A DNA stretch of 41,112 nucleotides from contig DFUT01000025.1 in NCBI GenBank assembly GCA_002381125.1, positions 1 to 41,112 of the forward strand, given 5' to 3'. Positions 26,310 to 34,107 of the stretch are shown here, in pieces. Origin of the DNA: Bacteroidales bacterium UBA4179. Lineage in GTDB: Bacteria > Bacteroidota > Bacteroidia > Bacteroidales > Dysgonomonadaceae. The notes below the pieces were generated by a model. It worked only from the letters and a program-made list of their open reading frames with translations, was not told where the DNA came from and searched no databases. Made by a program: the position numbers and the translations under genes. Within the stretch, counting starts at the first letter, position 1; every line of letters begins with the position of its first letter.

Positions 26310-28595
26310 ATGAAAAAAGCACCTTTTAAATTGTTGTTTCTCAACCTGTTGATAATATCTTGTGTCAATTCGCAACAATTTCAACAAGAAGCGAGGATTC
26401 AATACGTTGACACCCGGGTGGGAACTGCGGCTTCCATAACAAAGCATGCCGGTAGGTTTGGCAAAGGAAGTGAAGAGTATGCGCAAACGATTCCCGCTGT
26501 ACTTGAACCCAACGGCATGAATTTTTGGACGCCACAGACAAGGGATACCGAAATCAAATGTATCGCGCCCTATTATTACCGGGATTCTATTTTGCAGGGA
26601 TTTCGAAACTCACATTGGATTAACGGTGGTTGTACACAGGATTACGGATCGATGACATTGATGCCTCTTTTTGGGACGCTGAAAACCGATCCCGAAAAAC
26701 GAGGCAGTATTTTTTCGCATGATCAGGAAACAGCCACTCCTTCTTATTATTCCGTATTTCTTGAAAATTATGGTATTAAGGCGGAAATGACCGGAAAATC
26801 GCGTTCCGCTATTTTTCGGTTTACCTACAGCGAACAAGGTGATGCTTTTTTGGTCGTAAATCCCAATAGTGATGAAGGGGAAGGATGCATTGAGATCGAT
26901 ACGGTCCGGTATGAAATCAGAGGATATAATCCCGTTCATCGGATTTATCAGGGATGGGGACAATATGCGGGATACAATGGATACTTTATTGTTTCCTGCC
27001 AAAAGCCATGGGAAGAATTCGGTACTTTTATCGGCGATACCGTTTTTCCCGGAAAGACCGCATTGTCGAATAGGAAACAAATCGGAGCATACATCCGTTT
27101 CCGGGTTGAAGAGAACGAGGAAGTCATCATAAAAGCTTCATCCTCGTTTACGGATGAGGAAGGTGCCCGTTTAAATATGGAGAAGGAAATTCCCACGTGG
27201 AATTTCGACCAAGTGAGGGACGATTTATCGCAGATATGGGAAAAACACTTGGCATTAATCGAGGTGGAGACGGATTCCGAAGAAGAGAAGTGCAAGTTTT
27301 ACGGAGCGTTGTACAGAGCATCGTTTCTCCCGCGCACTTTTAACGATGTGGACGGACGCTATCCGTCGTTTGCTGCGGGGAAACCCATCAGGCGTATGGA
27401 GAAAGGGCGGAATTATTACGACGATTTCAGCATGTGGGATACTTACCGTGCGTTGCATCCTTTGCTCAACATCATCTCGCCCCGGAAATCGGGAGACATG
27501 GTGCATTCTTTGATATTGAAATATGAGCAGGGTGGGTGGTTGCCCATTTTTCCATGCTGGAACAGTTATACATCGGCAATGATTGGCGATCATGGTATTT
27601 CTGTTATTGGGGATGCCTTTGTAAAAGGAGTGAGAAATTTCGATATCGAAAAGGCGTATGAAGGGATGCGGAAAAATGCGTTTGAATCGCCTTCCTCTAT
27701 CGAGGATTACAAAAACGGGATGGGGCGACGTGCCCTGAAATCGTATCTTCGGTATGGATACATTCCGCTTGAGGACAGTGTGCCCGATGCCTTTCATACG
27801 CATGAGCAAGTATCGCGTACCTTGGAATATGCGTACGATGACTTTGTGTTGGCGCAGGTAGCTAATGCATTGGGCAAAAAAGAGGATTATCGTGTGCTAT
27901 CAACGAGGGCGATGAATTATGCGCATGTAATCGATACAATTTCGGGTTATGCACAAGGACGTTATGCCAATGGAGAATTTCTCAAAGCGAATAATGCGTT
28001 CGATTTCGTCGATTTTATTACAGAGGGAACACCGGCCCACTACACATGGTATGTTCCTCACGATGTACCCGGGTTGATTCAACGGATGGGTGGTAAGGCG
28101 AAGTATCTCGCCAAGCTCGATTCCATGTTCTCCGAAGGGCTTTATTGGCATGGTAATGAACCCTGTCATCAAATACCGTTTATGTTTAATTATGCCGGTC
28201 GGTCGTGGCGAACGCAAGAAGAAGTACGCCATATTATGGAGACGGAATATCTAAATGATCCCGGTGGCCTCTCCGGAAATGACGATGCGGGGCAGATGTC
28301 GGCTTGGTACGTATTTGCTTCACTTGGCTTTTATCCTGTTTGTCCGGGCACACCTTATTACATGATTGCAAGTCCGAGTTTCAAGAAAGCCGTGATAAAG
28401 TTGGAAAACAACAAAAAATTTATAATTATCGCCCATAATGCTTCGCCCGAAAATAGATATATCCGGTCTGCCAAATTGAATGGGAAAGTGTATACTAACA
28501 ATTATTTATTCCACAGCGACATACTAAAAGGGGGAGTAATCGAGTTTGATATGGGCTCAACCCCGAACATGGAGTGGGGGAGTAAATACCCGTGA
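26310..28595 (+). CDS. GH92 family alpha-mannosidase, secreted lipoprotein
   Basis: A 761-residue glycoside hydrolase of family 92, calcium-dependent exo-alpha-mannosidases that act on N-glycans or yeast mannan. The signal peptide has a lipobox-like IISC (Cys about 18). GH92 marks are YVDTRVGTA near the start; FRNSHWINGGCTQDYGSMTL; YDDFSMWDTYRALHPLLNII (about 370-390); HEQVSRTLEYAYDDF (about 500), the region of the general-acid Glu; and LSGNDDAGQMSAWYVFASLG (about 652-670), with the conserved acidic residues. The length is typical. It follows the susCD terminator and so may have its own promoter, but its place indicates that it trims mannosides for that transporter. The preferred linkage cannot be determined. 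Confidence 0.93.
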   Translation: MKKAPFKLLFLNLLIISCVNSQQFQQEARIQYVDTRVGTAASITKHAGRFGKGSEEYAQTIPAVLEPNGMNFWTPQTRDTEIKCIAPYYYRDSILQGFRNSHWINGGCTQDYGSMTLMPLFGTLKTDPEKRGSIFSHDQETATPSYYSVFLENYGIKAEMTGKSRSAIFRFTYSEQGDAFLVVNPNSDEGEGCIEIDTVRYEIRGYNPVHRIYQGWGQYAGYNGYFIVSCQKPWEEFGTFIGDTVFPGKTALSNRKQIGAYIRFRVEENEEVIIKASSSFTDEEGARLNMEKEIPTWNFDQVRDDLSQIWEKHLALIEVETDSEEEKCKFYGALYRASFLPRTFNDVDGRYPSFAAGKPIRRMEKGRNYYDDFSMWDTYRALHPLLNIISPRKSGDMVHSLILKYEQGGWLPIFPCWNSYTSAMIGDHGISVIGDAFVKGVRNFDIEKAYEGMRKNAFESPSSIEDYKNGMGRRALKSYLRYGYIPLEDSVPDAFHTHEQVSRTLEYAYDDFVLAQVANALGKKEDYRVLSTRAMNYAHVIDTISGYAQGRYANGEFLKANNAFDFVDFITEGTPAHYTWYVPHDVPGLIQRMGGKAKYLAKLDSMFSEGLYWHGNEPCHQIPFMFNYAGRSWRTQEEVRHIMETEYLNDPGGLSGNDDAGQMSAWYVFASLGFYPVCPGTPYYMIASPSFKKAVIKLENNKKFIIIAHNASPENRYIRSAKLNGKVYTNNYLFHSDILKGGVIEFDMGSTPNMEWGSKYP

Positions 28596-28598
28596 AGA

Positions 28599-28749
28599 GC
28601 CTTCCGCTCCTTATGGTTACGAGAAAGGGATGTTGTCTTTTTTTGAGAAAGACAATAAGTTGGAAGGGAAAGTTGAATTTGGAGAGAGTTACAAAAGAGG
28701 CAGTCACCTTTCGATAATTCGGAGACAAAGGATCTCTCTCTTAAATTGA
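28599..28749 (+). pseudogene. Truncated duplicate of the small secreted protein encoded at 32855
   Basis: Bases 28599-28685 are almost identical to 32965-33051 inside the intact small gene. Both encode PSAPYGYEKGMLSFFEKDNK then LEG(K/E)V(E/K)FGE. The first codons of the gene (signal peptide, GVDQDYKGLVGDW) are missing. The fragment begins only a few bases after the GH92 stop codon, and the frame soon diverges (SYKRGSHLS). Another frame stays open for about 41 codons further on (LIYPKIEGENKF) to TAG near 28834. It has no start or ribosome site of its own. The rest of the gap to 28865 is A-rich and holds nothing recognised. Confidence 0.75.
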
Positions 28750-28864
28750 TTTATCCGAAAATTGAAGGAGAAAATAAGTTCATTAAACAAAATAAAAAAT
28801 CAAGTGTTTATTATAATAACAAAACAAGAAAATAGGAGCTTTAAAACCATAAAAAATAAATACT

Positions 28865-29293
28865 ATGTTTTCCACAGGTCATTTACATCCGATGATGGTA
28901 CATTTTCCCATTGCCTTGCTTCTTTTGGGATTTGTTTTTGAAATTTGTTCTCTCCTTTTCAAAAAAGAAACGTGTTGGTCTTTTGCAGGGTTCTGGTTGC
29001 TTATAGCAGGAACATTGGGAGCTCTGGCCGCTTTTGGTTCCGGTTTGCTTTTTACAAGCGAATTAACAGGAACAGCGGGAAAAATAAAGGAAATCCATGA
29101 AATTTTGGCAGGAATGACGGTATTGTGTGCCCTTGTCGATTCCGGTTTGAAGATTTACCTCAAACTTTCTCATAAAGAGAACGATACCCTGAAATGGATT
29201 TCGTTTGGCTTTTATGCGCTTTCGGCCATCTTGGTAATAATAACCGGTTTTTACGGAGGGAATCTCGTATATACATATATGTTACCACTTTAA
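28865..29293 (+). CDS. DUF2231 domain membrane protein
   Basis: A 142-residue integral membrane protein with four predicted helices: MMVHFPIALLLLGFVFEI, FAGFWLLIAGTLGALAAFGS, HEILAGMTVLCALVDSGL and FGFYALSAILVIITGFYGG. The start HLHPMMVHFPIAL and the later HEILAG histidines are the DUF2231 signature and resemble cytochrome b561-like four-helix proteins, so haem or redox involvement is possible but unproven. It is followed after 28 bases by a lipoprotein rubrerythrin gene, which supports an envelope redox or oxidative-stress role for the pair. Confidence 0.85.
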   Translation: MFSTGHLHPMMVHFPIALLLLGFVFEICSLLFKKETCWSFAGFWLLIAGTLGALAAFGSGLLFTSELTGTAGKIKEIHEILAGMTVLCALVDSGLKIYLKLSHKENDTLKWISFGFYALSAILVIITGFYGGNLVYTYMLPL

Positions 29294-29321
29294 GAAATAG
29301 AAATTTAAAAATGTAAACGTT

Positions 29322-29945
29322 ATGAAAACAATGCGTAATGTCATTCTTTTGTTGTCTGTTATCAGCGTAATAGCGGTAACGGGGTGCAAGAAATCTACTC
29401 CTACCAAAACCATAGCTGACCTTAAAGAAGGAATAGTAGGAGAAACTACGGCAAGTGCCAAGTATGCTGCTTTTGCCCAAAAGGCACGTGAAGAAGGCTG
29501 CGATACGATAGCCAAACTGTTTGAGGCTGCCTCTAAAGCAGAAGCTGTTCATGCAGCCAACCATAGAAAAGTGTTGGAAGCGCTGGGAGAGAAAATGGAC
29601 GATTTTACTCCTCAATTTGAGGTAGGAACAACTGCCGAGAATCTTCAAGCTGCCATTAAGGGTGAATCGTATGAAGTGGATACGATGTATGTGAAATTTT
29701 TGGAAGATGCAAAGGCAGAAAAAGTGGAGGATGCGGTGAAGTCGTTTACCTGGGCGTACGATACGGAGAAAAAGCATCGTGATTTTTACCAAAAAGCGCT
29801 ACAAGCGTTTAACGTAAATGATGAAAGCACGTTGCCCTATAGCTATGCCGTTTGTCCGGTTTGCGGCAACACTTACGACGAGGCAACGGTGGAGGAAAAG
29901 TGTGCTTTCTGTCTGACTCCCAAAGAACAATTTGTGGTGTTTTGA
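29322..29945 (+). CDS. Exported (lipoprotein) rubrerythrin
   Basis: A 207-residue rubrerythrin with an unusual export signal: MRNVILLLSVISVIAVTGCK is a signal peptide with lipobox VTGC, placing the enzyme outside the inner membrane. The ferritin-like di-iron part has the usual Glu/His positions: GIVGETTASAKYAAFAQKAR, then AASKAEAVHAANH, and later DTEKKHRDFYQKAL. The C-terminal rubredoxin-like knuckle is CPVCGNTYDEATVEEKCAFC, with all four Cys. Rubrerythrins reduce hydrogen peroxide with electrons via the FeS4 site. The periplasmic electron donor is unknown; the neighbouring DUF2231 membrane protein is a candidate. The stop is 5 bases from the converging glmS remnant. Confidence 0.92.
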   Translation: MKTMRNVILLLSVISVIAVTGCKKSTPTKTIADLKEGIVGETTASAKYAAFAQKAREEGCDTIAKLFEAASKAEAVHAANHRKVLEALGEKMDDFTPQFEVGTTAENLQAAIKGESYEVDTMYVKFLEDAKAEKVEDAVKSFTWAYDTEKKHRDFYQKALQAFNVNDESTLPYSYAVCPVCGNTYDEATVEEKCAFCLTPKEQFVVF

Positions 29946-29950
29946 TTATC

Positions 29951-30214
29951 CTATTCCACGGTGACGGATTTTGCCAGATTTCTGGGTTGATCAACGTTGC
30001 ATCCTTTAACTACAGCAATATGATAAGCCAGTAACTGCAAAGGAATAGAGGTCAAAATGGGGTACAGGCATTCTTCTGTTTGGGGGATGCTGATGATATG
30101 ATCGGCCAATTCGCGTACCGTTTTATCGCCTTCGGTAACGATGGCGATTACTTTTCCTTTGATTAAGATATCGTATGCTTGCCTGTTGCCAATATAACCT
30201 ACAATTCCACACAT
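29951..30214 (-). pseudogene. glmS: glmS remnant: both ends joined, centre deleted
   Basis: An 87-codon frame that starts like glucosamine-fructose-6-phosphate aminotransferase (MCGIVGYIGNRQAYDILIKG, with the catalytic Cys2) and continues at once with its extreme C-terminus (KVIAIVTEGDKTVREL, then PLQLLAYHIAVVKGCNVDQP and NLAKSVTVE). About 530 of the usual ~610 residues are missing, and the joint is in frame. The DNA at the joint (about 30152-30160, AAAGGAAAA on the minus strand) suits both ends, suggesting deletion between short repeats. It lacks the glutaminase body and the isomerase domains, so it cannot make glucosamine-6-phosphate. An intact copy must exist elsewhere if the cell depends on it. 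Confidence 0.88.
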
Positions 30215-30383
30215 AGAAATTCATTTATGGTGTTGTTTCGAAACGTTTGTTGACGTTATTTTTCCTTCTGAAGTGAAACATAGCGTAGCAAAACAAAAAA
30301 ATATGCAACACGTTTATTGAGTGAATGCGGGAGCAAATTTACATATTCATTGCAAAATTAAAGAAGATTTGACGAAAAATTTT

Positions 30384-30430
30384 TAATGGGTTAAACCTTT
30401 TTAAAATCACGCGTGGGTTTTACCCCATTA
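30384..30430. repeat. Imperfect inverted repeat in the 30215-30614 gap
   Basis: TAATGGGTTAAACC and GGGTTTTACCCCATTA pair as long arms (about 14 bp with one bulge and one mismatch) around a 17-base centre containing ACGCGT. It may be an operator or a bidirectional terminator. The rest of the 400-base gap between the glmS remnant and the DpnD-like gene is A+T rich, and I see no gene in it. Confidence 0.5.
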
Positions 30431-30609
30431 AAGTTATTAGGATATTTTGTTTTCTAAAATTAAATCTCGATGATATAAGATATCGGGTTCATTCACCAAA
30501 AATAGGTCCAACTGTTTATTGTCAAGAATCTATGTGTTTTTTGCGTTGAAGCCACGTTGTATTATCCCTTCATTTGATATGAAATTCATAAGGTCGGCAA
30601 AAATCATGT

Positions 30610-30624
30610 TGAACTTAAAGTTCA
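30610..30624 (-). other. Perfect palindrome at the end of the DpnD-like gene
   Basis: TGAACTT-A-AAGTTCA, 7-bp arms around one base, spans the stop codon of the gene read on the minus strand. It could serve as a weak transcript end, but no strong T tract follows. Confidence 0.35.
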
Positions 30625-31016
30625 CCTTTATAAAACATATCTATATATTTTATAGCTTCCTTTATAAAATAAGATTTAATCTTAAGTTCAAATAAATATT
30701 CTTCATCTACAATACATTGAGTACTCCCTGCTTCTGCAGCAATAAGGTTAGATTTTTCTTTCGGAATACCAATCAGACAAAGAATTTCACTTAACTTAGT
30801 TCTTGGATCTTCATATTTCCTTTGTAATATGTCATCAATTCGGGAATGATCGAGGTAAGGGAAAAAATCAACTTCTATAAAATCATCTGCATCCAAAACA
30901 ATTTCTTCTTTACGATAATCTTCTTTTACTTTTGAAATTGCACCATCAAGATTTTCGGCTTCAACACTGATTTTTCTTGATAAAATTTCTTGAACTTCTA
31001 TTACAAATGTTTCCAT
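30615..31016 (-). CDS. DpnD/PcfM-like protein
   Basis: A 133-residue protein whose first 50 residues match the DpnD/PcfM pattern: METFVIEVQEILSRKISVEA then AISKVKEDYRKEEIVLDADD and FIEVDF. The remaining 80 residues are helical and unassigned (LSEILCLIGIPKEKSNLIAA). DpnD is the partner of unknown function of the DpnI endonuclease in pneumococcus; PcfM is plasmid-borne. Here it is 14 bases downstream of a nuclease-like gene, on the same strand, so the pair repeats a dpnC-dpnD-like arrangement with a different nuclease. No catalytic motif is visible. Confidence 0.72.
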   Translation of the reverse strand: METFVIEVQEILSRKISVEAENLDGAISKVKEDYRKEEIVLDADDFIEVDFFPYLDHSRIDDILQRKYEDPRTKLSEILCLIGIPKEKSNLIAAEAGSTQCIVDEEYLFELKIKSYFIKEAIKYIDMFYKGEL

Positions 31017-31030
31017 AGCTATACTACAAT

Positions 31031-31777
31031 TTAAAGAATGAATTCGAATTTTTGTCGTTCAATAAGACTTTCGTATTGCTTATTTAATGTTTCATAGTCT
31101 AAGAATGACACTCTGTTATTTTTCGTTAAATCCTTAAAAGAAGAATACTTTATTTTATTCAAAAATTCTTCCCTTCTTCTATTGTCGGCAACAATAACCA
31201 TACGGGAATAAAAGTCTTGTAAATCATTAAATTTCAGTAATGAATTTTGAATGTCGGTTGAATGTTCAACTTCAAAAAAAGAATGAGGCATATTTCTCTC
31301 GTTGAACCAGATAACATCGACAGTTGAACTTCTTTGAACTAAATAGTTGAAAGAAAATTTTGGTAATTCTGACAGTGAGCTAATATCTCCTAATTTTCTC
31401 CCATCATAAAATTTTCGGTTTTTATCCTGATTAGGGACGAATGTTGATAATCCCTTTAATTTCCCAACAATTAAAAGCAAACCTTGATAATAAGAGTGAT
31501 TAAATTCTTGTAGTTCGATAGCGTCCTTCGTTTTATCGGTTTCTATTATAATCCCTCTATTTTCGATTTCTTTTCTTAATTGTTTCAGCCCATATAACCC
31601 TGGTTTTATTTTAAAAATATTTTCATTAGTTTGTACTATTCTTCTAATACTTGCAAATGGTGTTTTTGTATTCCATTTGCAATCTTCTATCTTTAAAACT
31701 TCTTGGTACAATTGTCCTAATGTTGCAACTCCTCCAAGTTTTTCTAGGGTTAATATCACAGCTTCGTATTGTTTCAT
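31031..31777 (-). CDS. Probable restriction endonuclease with N-terminal winged helix
   Basis: A 248-residue protein. Residues about 1-70 look like a winged-helix/HARE-type DNA-binding domain (AVILTLEKLGGVATLGQLYQ ... FKIKPGLYGLK). The C-terminal half holds a PD-(D/E)xK-like core: STVDVIWFNERNMPHSFFEV followed by EHSTDI, giving D-x(12-13)-ExE. It is the form (FEVEHST) seen in several restriction-type nucleases, followed by FYSRMVIVADNRRREEFLNK. The target site is unknown. The upstream methyltransferase gene is only a fragment while this frame is complete, so the enzyme is either inactive, needs methylated DNA, or is protected by another methyltransferase. Its ATG directly follows a TAG in the upstream remnant (TAGATG), as expected in an operon. 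Confidence 0.7.
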   Translation of the reverse strand: MKQYEAVILTLEKLGGVATLGQLYQEVLKIEDCKWNTKTPFASIRRIVQTNENIFKIKPGLYGLKQLRKEIENRGIIIETDKTKDAIELQEFNHSYYQGLLLIVGKLKGLSTFVPNQDKNRKFYDGRKLGDISSLSELPKFSFNYLVQRSSTVDVIWFNERNMPHSFFEVEHSTDIQNSLLKFNDLQDFYSRMVIVADNRRREEFLNKIKYSSFKDLTKNNRVSFLDYETLNKQYESLIERQKFEFIL

Positions 31778-31952
31778 CTAGGCAACATTATTAAATATTT
31801 CTTTAAGATCGAAATTACTTAATATAAACCGACGACACAGCACTTTGAGTGTAGTGCAAAATCGTGCCAAACGTATTTGTTTGCTCAATTGCCGAAATTA
31901 ATTGCGATTTTCCTCCAACCCATTTCACAAAAGGTTTTGCGTTATTCTGCAT
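31778..31952 (-). pseudogene. Fragment of a Dam/DpnM-like (D12 class) adenine methyltransferase
   Basis: An ATG at 31952 opens a frame MQNNAKPFVKWVGGKSQLIS with the SAM-binding start of D12-class N6-adenine methyltransferases (PFxKWxGGKxxL). After about 30 residues the similarity ends, and the frame stops at 31815. In another frame an open stretch (VLCRRFILSNFDLKEIFNNV) runs to a TAG at 31778-31780, immediately before the nuclease start codon. It may be the old C-terminus, implying that the body of roughly 230 residues, including the DPPY motif, was deleted. A good promoter (32004-32035) remains in front. Confidence 0.7.
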
Positions 31953-32003
31953 ATATTTTTTCTTTTATTAAACAACAAATTTTCTTGATATTCTTTATCT
32001 AAA

Positions 32004-32035
32004 CAAAAGTACATGAAAAAAGAGGTATTTCCAAA
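32004..32035 (-). promoter_or_regulatory. Bacteroidetes-type promoter of the decayed Type II restriction operon
   Basis: On the minus strand, TTTG (32035-32032) is followed after 20 bases by TACTTTTG (32011-32004), matching the -33 TTTG / -7 TAnnTTTG consensus with ideal spacing. It is 52 bases upstream of the methyltransferase-fragment ATG and could still drive the nuclease and DpnD-like genes. Confidence 0.7.
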
Positions 32036-32103
32036 CGAGCGAAAATAAAAATCAACGCCACAATAACTTTAACGGCTTGCCGTACGGTGCTCGAAGCTCA
32101 AAA

Positions 32104-32364
32104 GCTTGTGGCTTCGACATTCACAAAGATAGTGTATTTGCGTGCATTTTGGACGAACAAGGCAAAAGAATTTTAGGAAAACGTTATGGGACGCTTACCC
32201 CGGATTTAACTGCTTTGCGTGAAGCATTGATAGAGCAGGGTTGCGGAAGGGTTGCGATGGAGGGTGCCAGTATTTACCGGATGCCTATATGGCATGTTCT
32301 TGAATCGGATTTTTCGTTAAAACCGGTTAACCCTTTGATGTCGAGAGAAATTCACAGACAGTAA
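32104..32364 (+). pseudogene. IS110-family transposase N-terminal remnant
   Basis: About 87 codons encode the start of an IS110 (DEDD) transposase: ACGFDIHKDSVFACILDEQG with the first catalytic Asp, then RVAMEGASIYRMPIWHVLES with the conserved Glu, and LKPVNPL. The frame then runs into SREIHRQ and a stop instead of the PGRKSDxxDA block, so about 75% of the protein is missing. There is no proper start codon; the open frame begins with TTG at 32077. It cannot transpose. It lies beside the damaged Type II restriction genes and may have taken part in that damage. Confidence 0.8.
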
Positions 32365-32820
32365 TGCCTGATTGAGGAAACTCTTTCTCTTGGATTAGAA
32401 TGGTTTCTCCCAACATTTTCTAAGTTCCTTATCTTTGTGGCGAAATATAGAAAAAAATTATCTTGTGTAAGCAAAATGAACAGCAGGCTGTGCCGGCAAT
32501 GAAAGCGCAGATGAGACAGGAAAGCTCGTAGAGGAAGGAAGGCGGATACTTTCTTTTAATCTTTTTGCCCGGTTTGAAAATTAATAATAAACTAATTATT
32601 AAAGCAATAGATTTGTATGCTTTAGAAACAAACCTGTGATTTATAGAGGAAAGATACGAATGAATCAGAAAAAATAATAGCTTTGCGATATAATACAATG
32701 CTTTTTAAGCGGTTTATTCCATTGTGATAAAAGTGGTATATTATCACTCGTTATCAGGGGTTGATTTTGGGAAAATGGGATAAAACCGGGAATTTCAGAA
32801 AAGAGTTTTTTGAAAAACAA
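32365..32820. other. Gap without a convincing gene
   Basis: 456 bases of A+T-rich DNA between the IS110 remnant and the promoter of the small secreted protein. A -7-like TATCTTTG at 32430-32437 has no gene behind it, so it may be an orphaned promoter. The 89-codon minus frame here has no family features. Confidence 0.6.
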
Positions 32821-32828
32821 TATATTTG
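32821..32828 (+). promoter_or_regulatory. Candidate -7 element TATATTTG
   Basis: TATATTTG matches TAnnTTTG and lies 26 bases before the ATG of the small secreted protein. A well-placed -33 box is not evident. Confidence 0.5.
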
Positions 32829-32854
32829 TATAACTTTTTAAAAATCACGAGAAA

Positions 32855-33226
32855 ATGAAAAAGATGTTGGTTTTTGCCTGTATCGCTGCGTTTGTTGCCA
32901 TTTCAACAAATGCGGGTGTAGATCAAGATTATAAAGGTCTTGTTGGCGACTGGAAATTTGAAGTGCCTTCCGCACCTTATGGTTACGAGAAAGGGATGTT
33001 GTCTTTTTTTGAGAAAGACAACAAGTTGGAAGGGGAAGTTAAATTTGGAGAAGGCAATAAAATTAAATTGACGAATCTGCGTTATGCTAAGGACTCTTTA
33101 AAATGTAATCTGTATGTTGACAATGAATACGTAGATGTAAAAGCCAAGGTTGAGGGTAAAAAAATCCGGGGTGTTGCCCATACTTCAATAGGAGAGATGA
33201 ATTTTGCGGCTGAGAAGTGCGAATAA
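32855..33226 (+). CDS. Small secreted protein, unknown function
   Basis: A 123-residue exported protein. A Sec signal peptide (MKKMLVFACIAAFVAISTNA) precedes about 100 residues of likely beta structure: LVGDWKFEVPSAPYGYEKGM, then KLEGEVKFGEGNKIKLTNLR and VKAKVEGKKIRGVAHTSIGE. The GDWxF ... GxLxF ... KLxGxV pattern resembles small lipocalin-like or calycin-like barrel proteins of Bacteroidetes, an inference from pattern only. A nearly identical internal piece of the same gene lies after the GH92 gene at 28599. It is followed 37 bases later by the convergent ThuA gene. Confidence 0.75.
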   Translation: MKKMLVFACIAAFVAISTNAGVDQDYKGLVGDWKFEVPSAPYGYEKGMLSFFEKDNKLEGEVKFGEGNKIKLTNLRYAKDSLKCNLYVDNEYVDVKAKVEGKKIRGVAHTSIGEMNFAAEKCE

Positions 33227-33263
33227 GAAACCGCAAAAAATGGACCGACGGTTGGGAAGAGGG

Positions 33264-34058
33264 TCAATGTCGGCCATACACCGGATTGATCCATGGTTCC
33301 GGCTCTTCATACAAACTGACTGCAGCCCATCTGATGCCTCGTTTCATGATTTCCAATGCTTCGGGCACATCAAAATCTTTAGCTACGTGACCAAGTGAAG
33401 AATAAAATACCCGACCCTTGCCATACATTTTTTTCCATGCTACCGGTATAACGCACCCGTCTATCCACCGGGCATGATCACCGTTGAAAGTGGTTGTTGC
33501 CAGAACTTTTACATTGGGATCCACATGCATGTAATATTGTTCAGAATGCATGTGAAAATCCTTTAATCCGCTTGTAACTTTATCTTCATGATCAAGTATA
33601 TGAACATCATAATGGATAACCCCACCCGGGTGTGCAACCCACTGGCCGCCAACCATAAATTGATATTCAACATTGTTTCTAAATGCGTCGCCAAGGCCTC
33701 CATGCCAACCGGCCAATCCCACACCACGCTTTACTGCTGTCAGTAAACCTTGTTCCTGCTCATTGCTGATTTTCCCCATCGTCCAGACCTGAATAATCAG
33801 ATCTGTGTTATTCATTAAAGCAGAATCGGTATAACAATCCAAGTTATCACGTACGGTAACCTTGGCTCCTTCCGACCTCATCCAGGGAACAAAAATATCC
33901 CTTGTTAATTCGGGATCATGTCCTTCCCAACCCCCGTAAACAAACAGTACCTTCTTCCCTTTTAAAGGGTCTGCTGTTTTCTGTGCAAGAATTGAAGAAG
34001 AAATAGAAACTCCAATAATCAGGAGAAAAAAGTCAATTATTTTTTTGTTGATATTCAT
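33264..34058 (-). CDS. ThuA-like domain protein, exported
   Basis: A 264-residue protein with a signal peptide (FFLLIIGVSISSSILAQ) and a ThuA-like (glutamine-amidotransferase-fold) domain: KKVLFVYGGWEGHDPELTRD, DLIIQVWTMGKIS, GLAGWHGGLGDAF, FMVGGQWVAHPGG, MHSEQYYMHVDPN and a closing GKGRVFYSSLGH. ThuA-type proteins were named from trehalose utilisation and are often found with Gfo/Idh/MocA oxidoreductases in periplasmic sugar-oxidation (3-keto-sugar) pathways. The oxidoreductase gene ends 49 bases upstream on the same strand, so the two are probably one operon. The exact substrate is unknown. Confidence 0.88.
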   Translation of the reverse strand: MNINKKIIDFFLLIIGVSISSSILAQKTADPLKGKKVLFVYGGWEGHDPELTRDIFVPWMRSEGAKVTVRDNLDCYTDSALMNNTDLIIQVWTMGKISNEQEQGLLTAVKRGVGLAGWHGGLGDAFRNNVEYQFMVGGQWVAHPGGVIHYDVHILDHEDKVTSGLKDFHMHSEQYYMHVDPNVKVLATTTFNGDHARWIDGCVIPVAWKKMYGKGRVFYSSLGHVAKDFDVPEALEIMKRGIRWAAVSLYEEPEPWINPVYGRH

Positions 34059-34107
34059 AATCTAATTTTTAGCAAGTCCTTTAAAACACTCAACATTACA
34101 CTCAACA

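Noticed and set aside
32429..32698. Minus-strand 89-codon frame
   Set aside because: No start context, no domain, A+T-rich composition typical of intergenic DNA.
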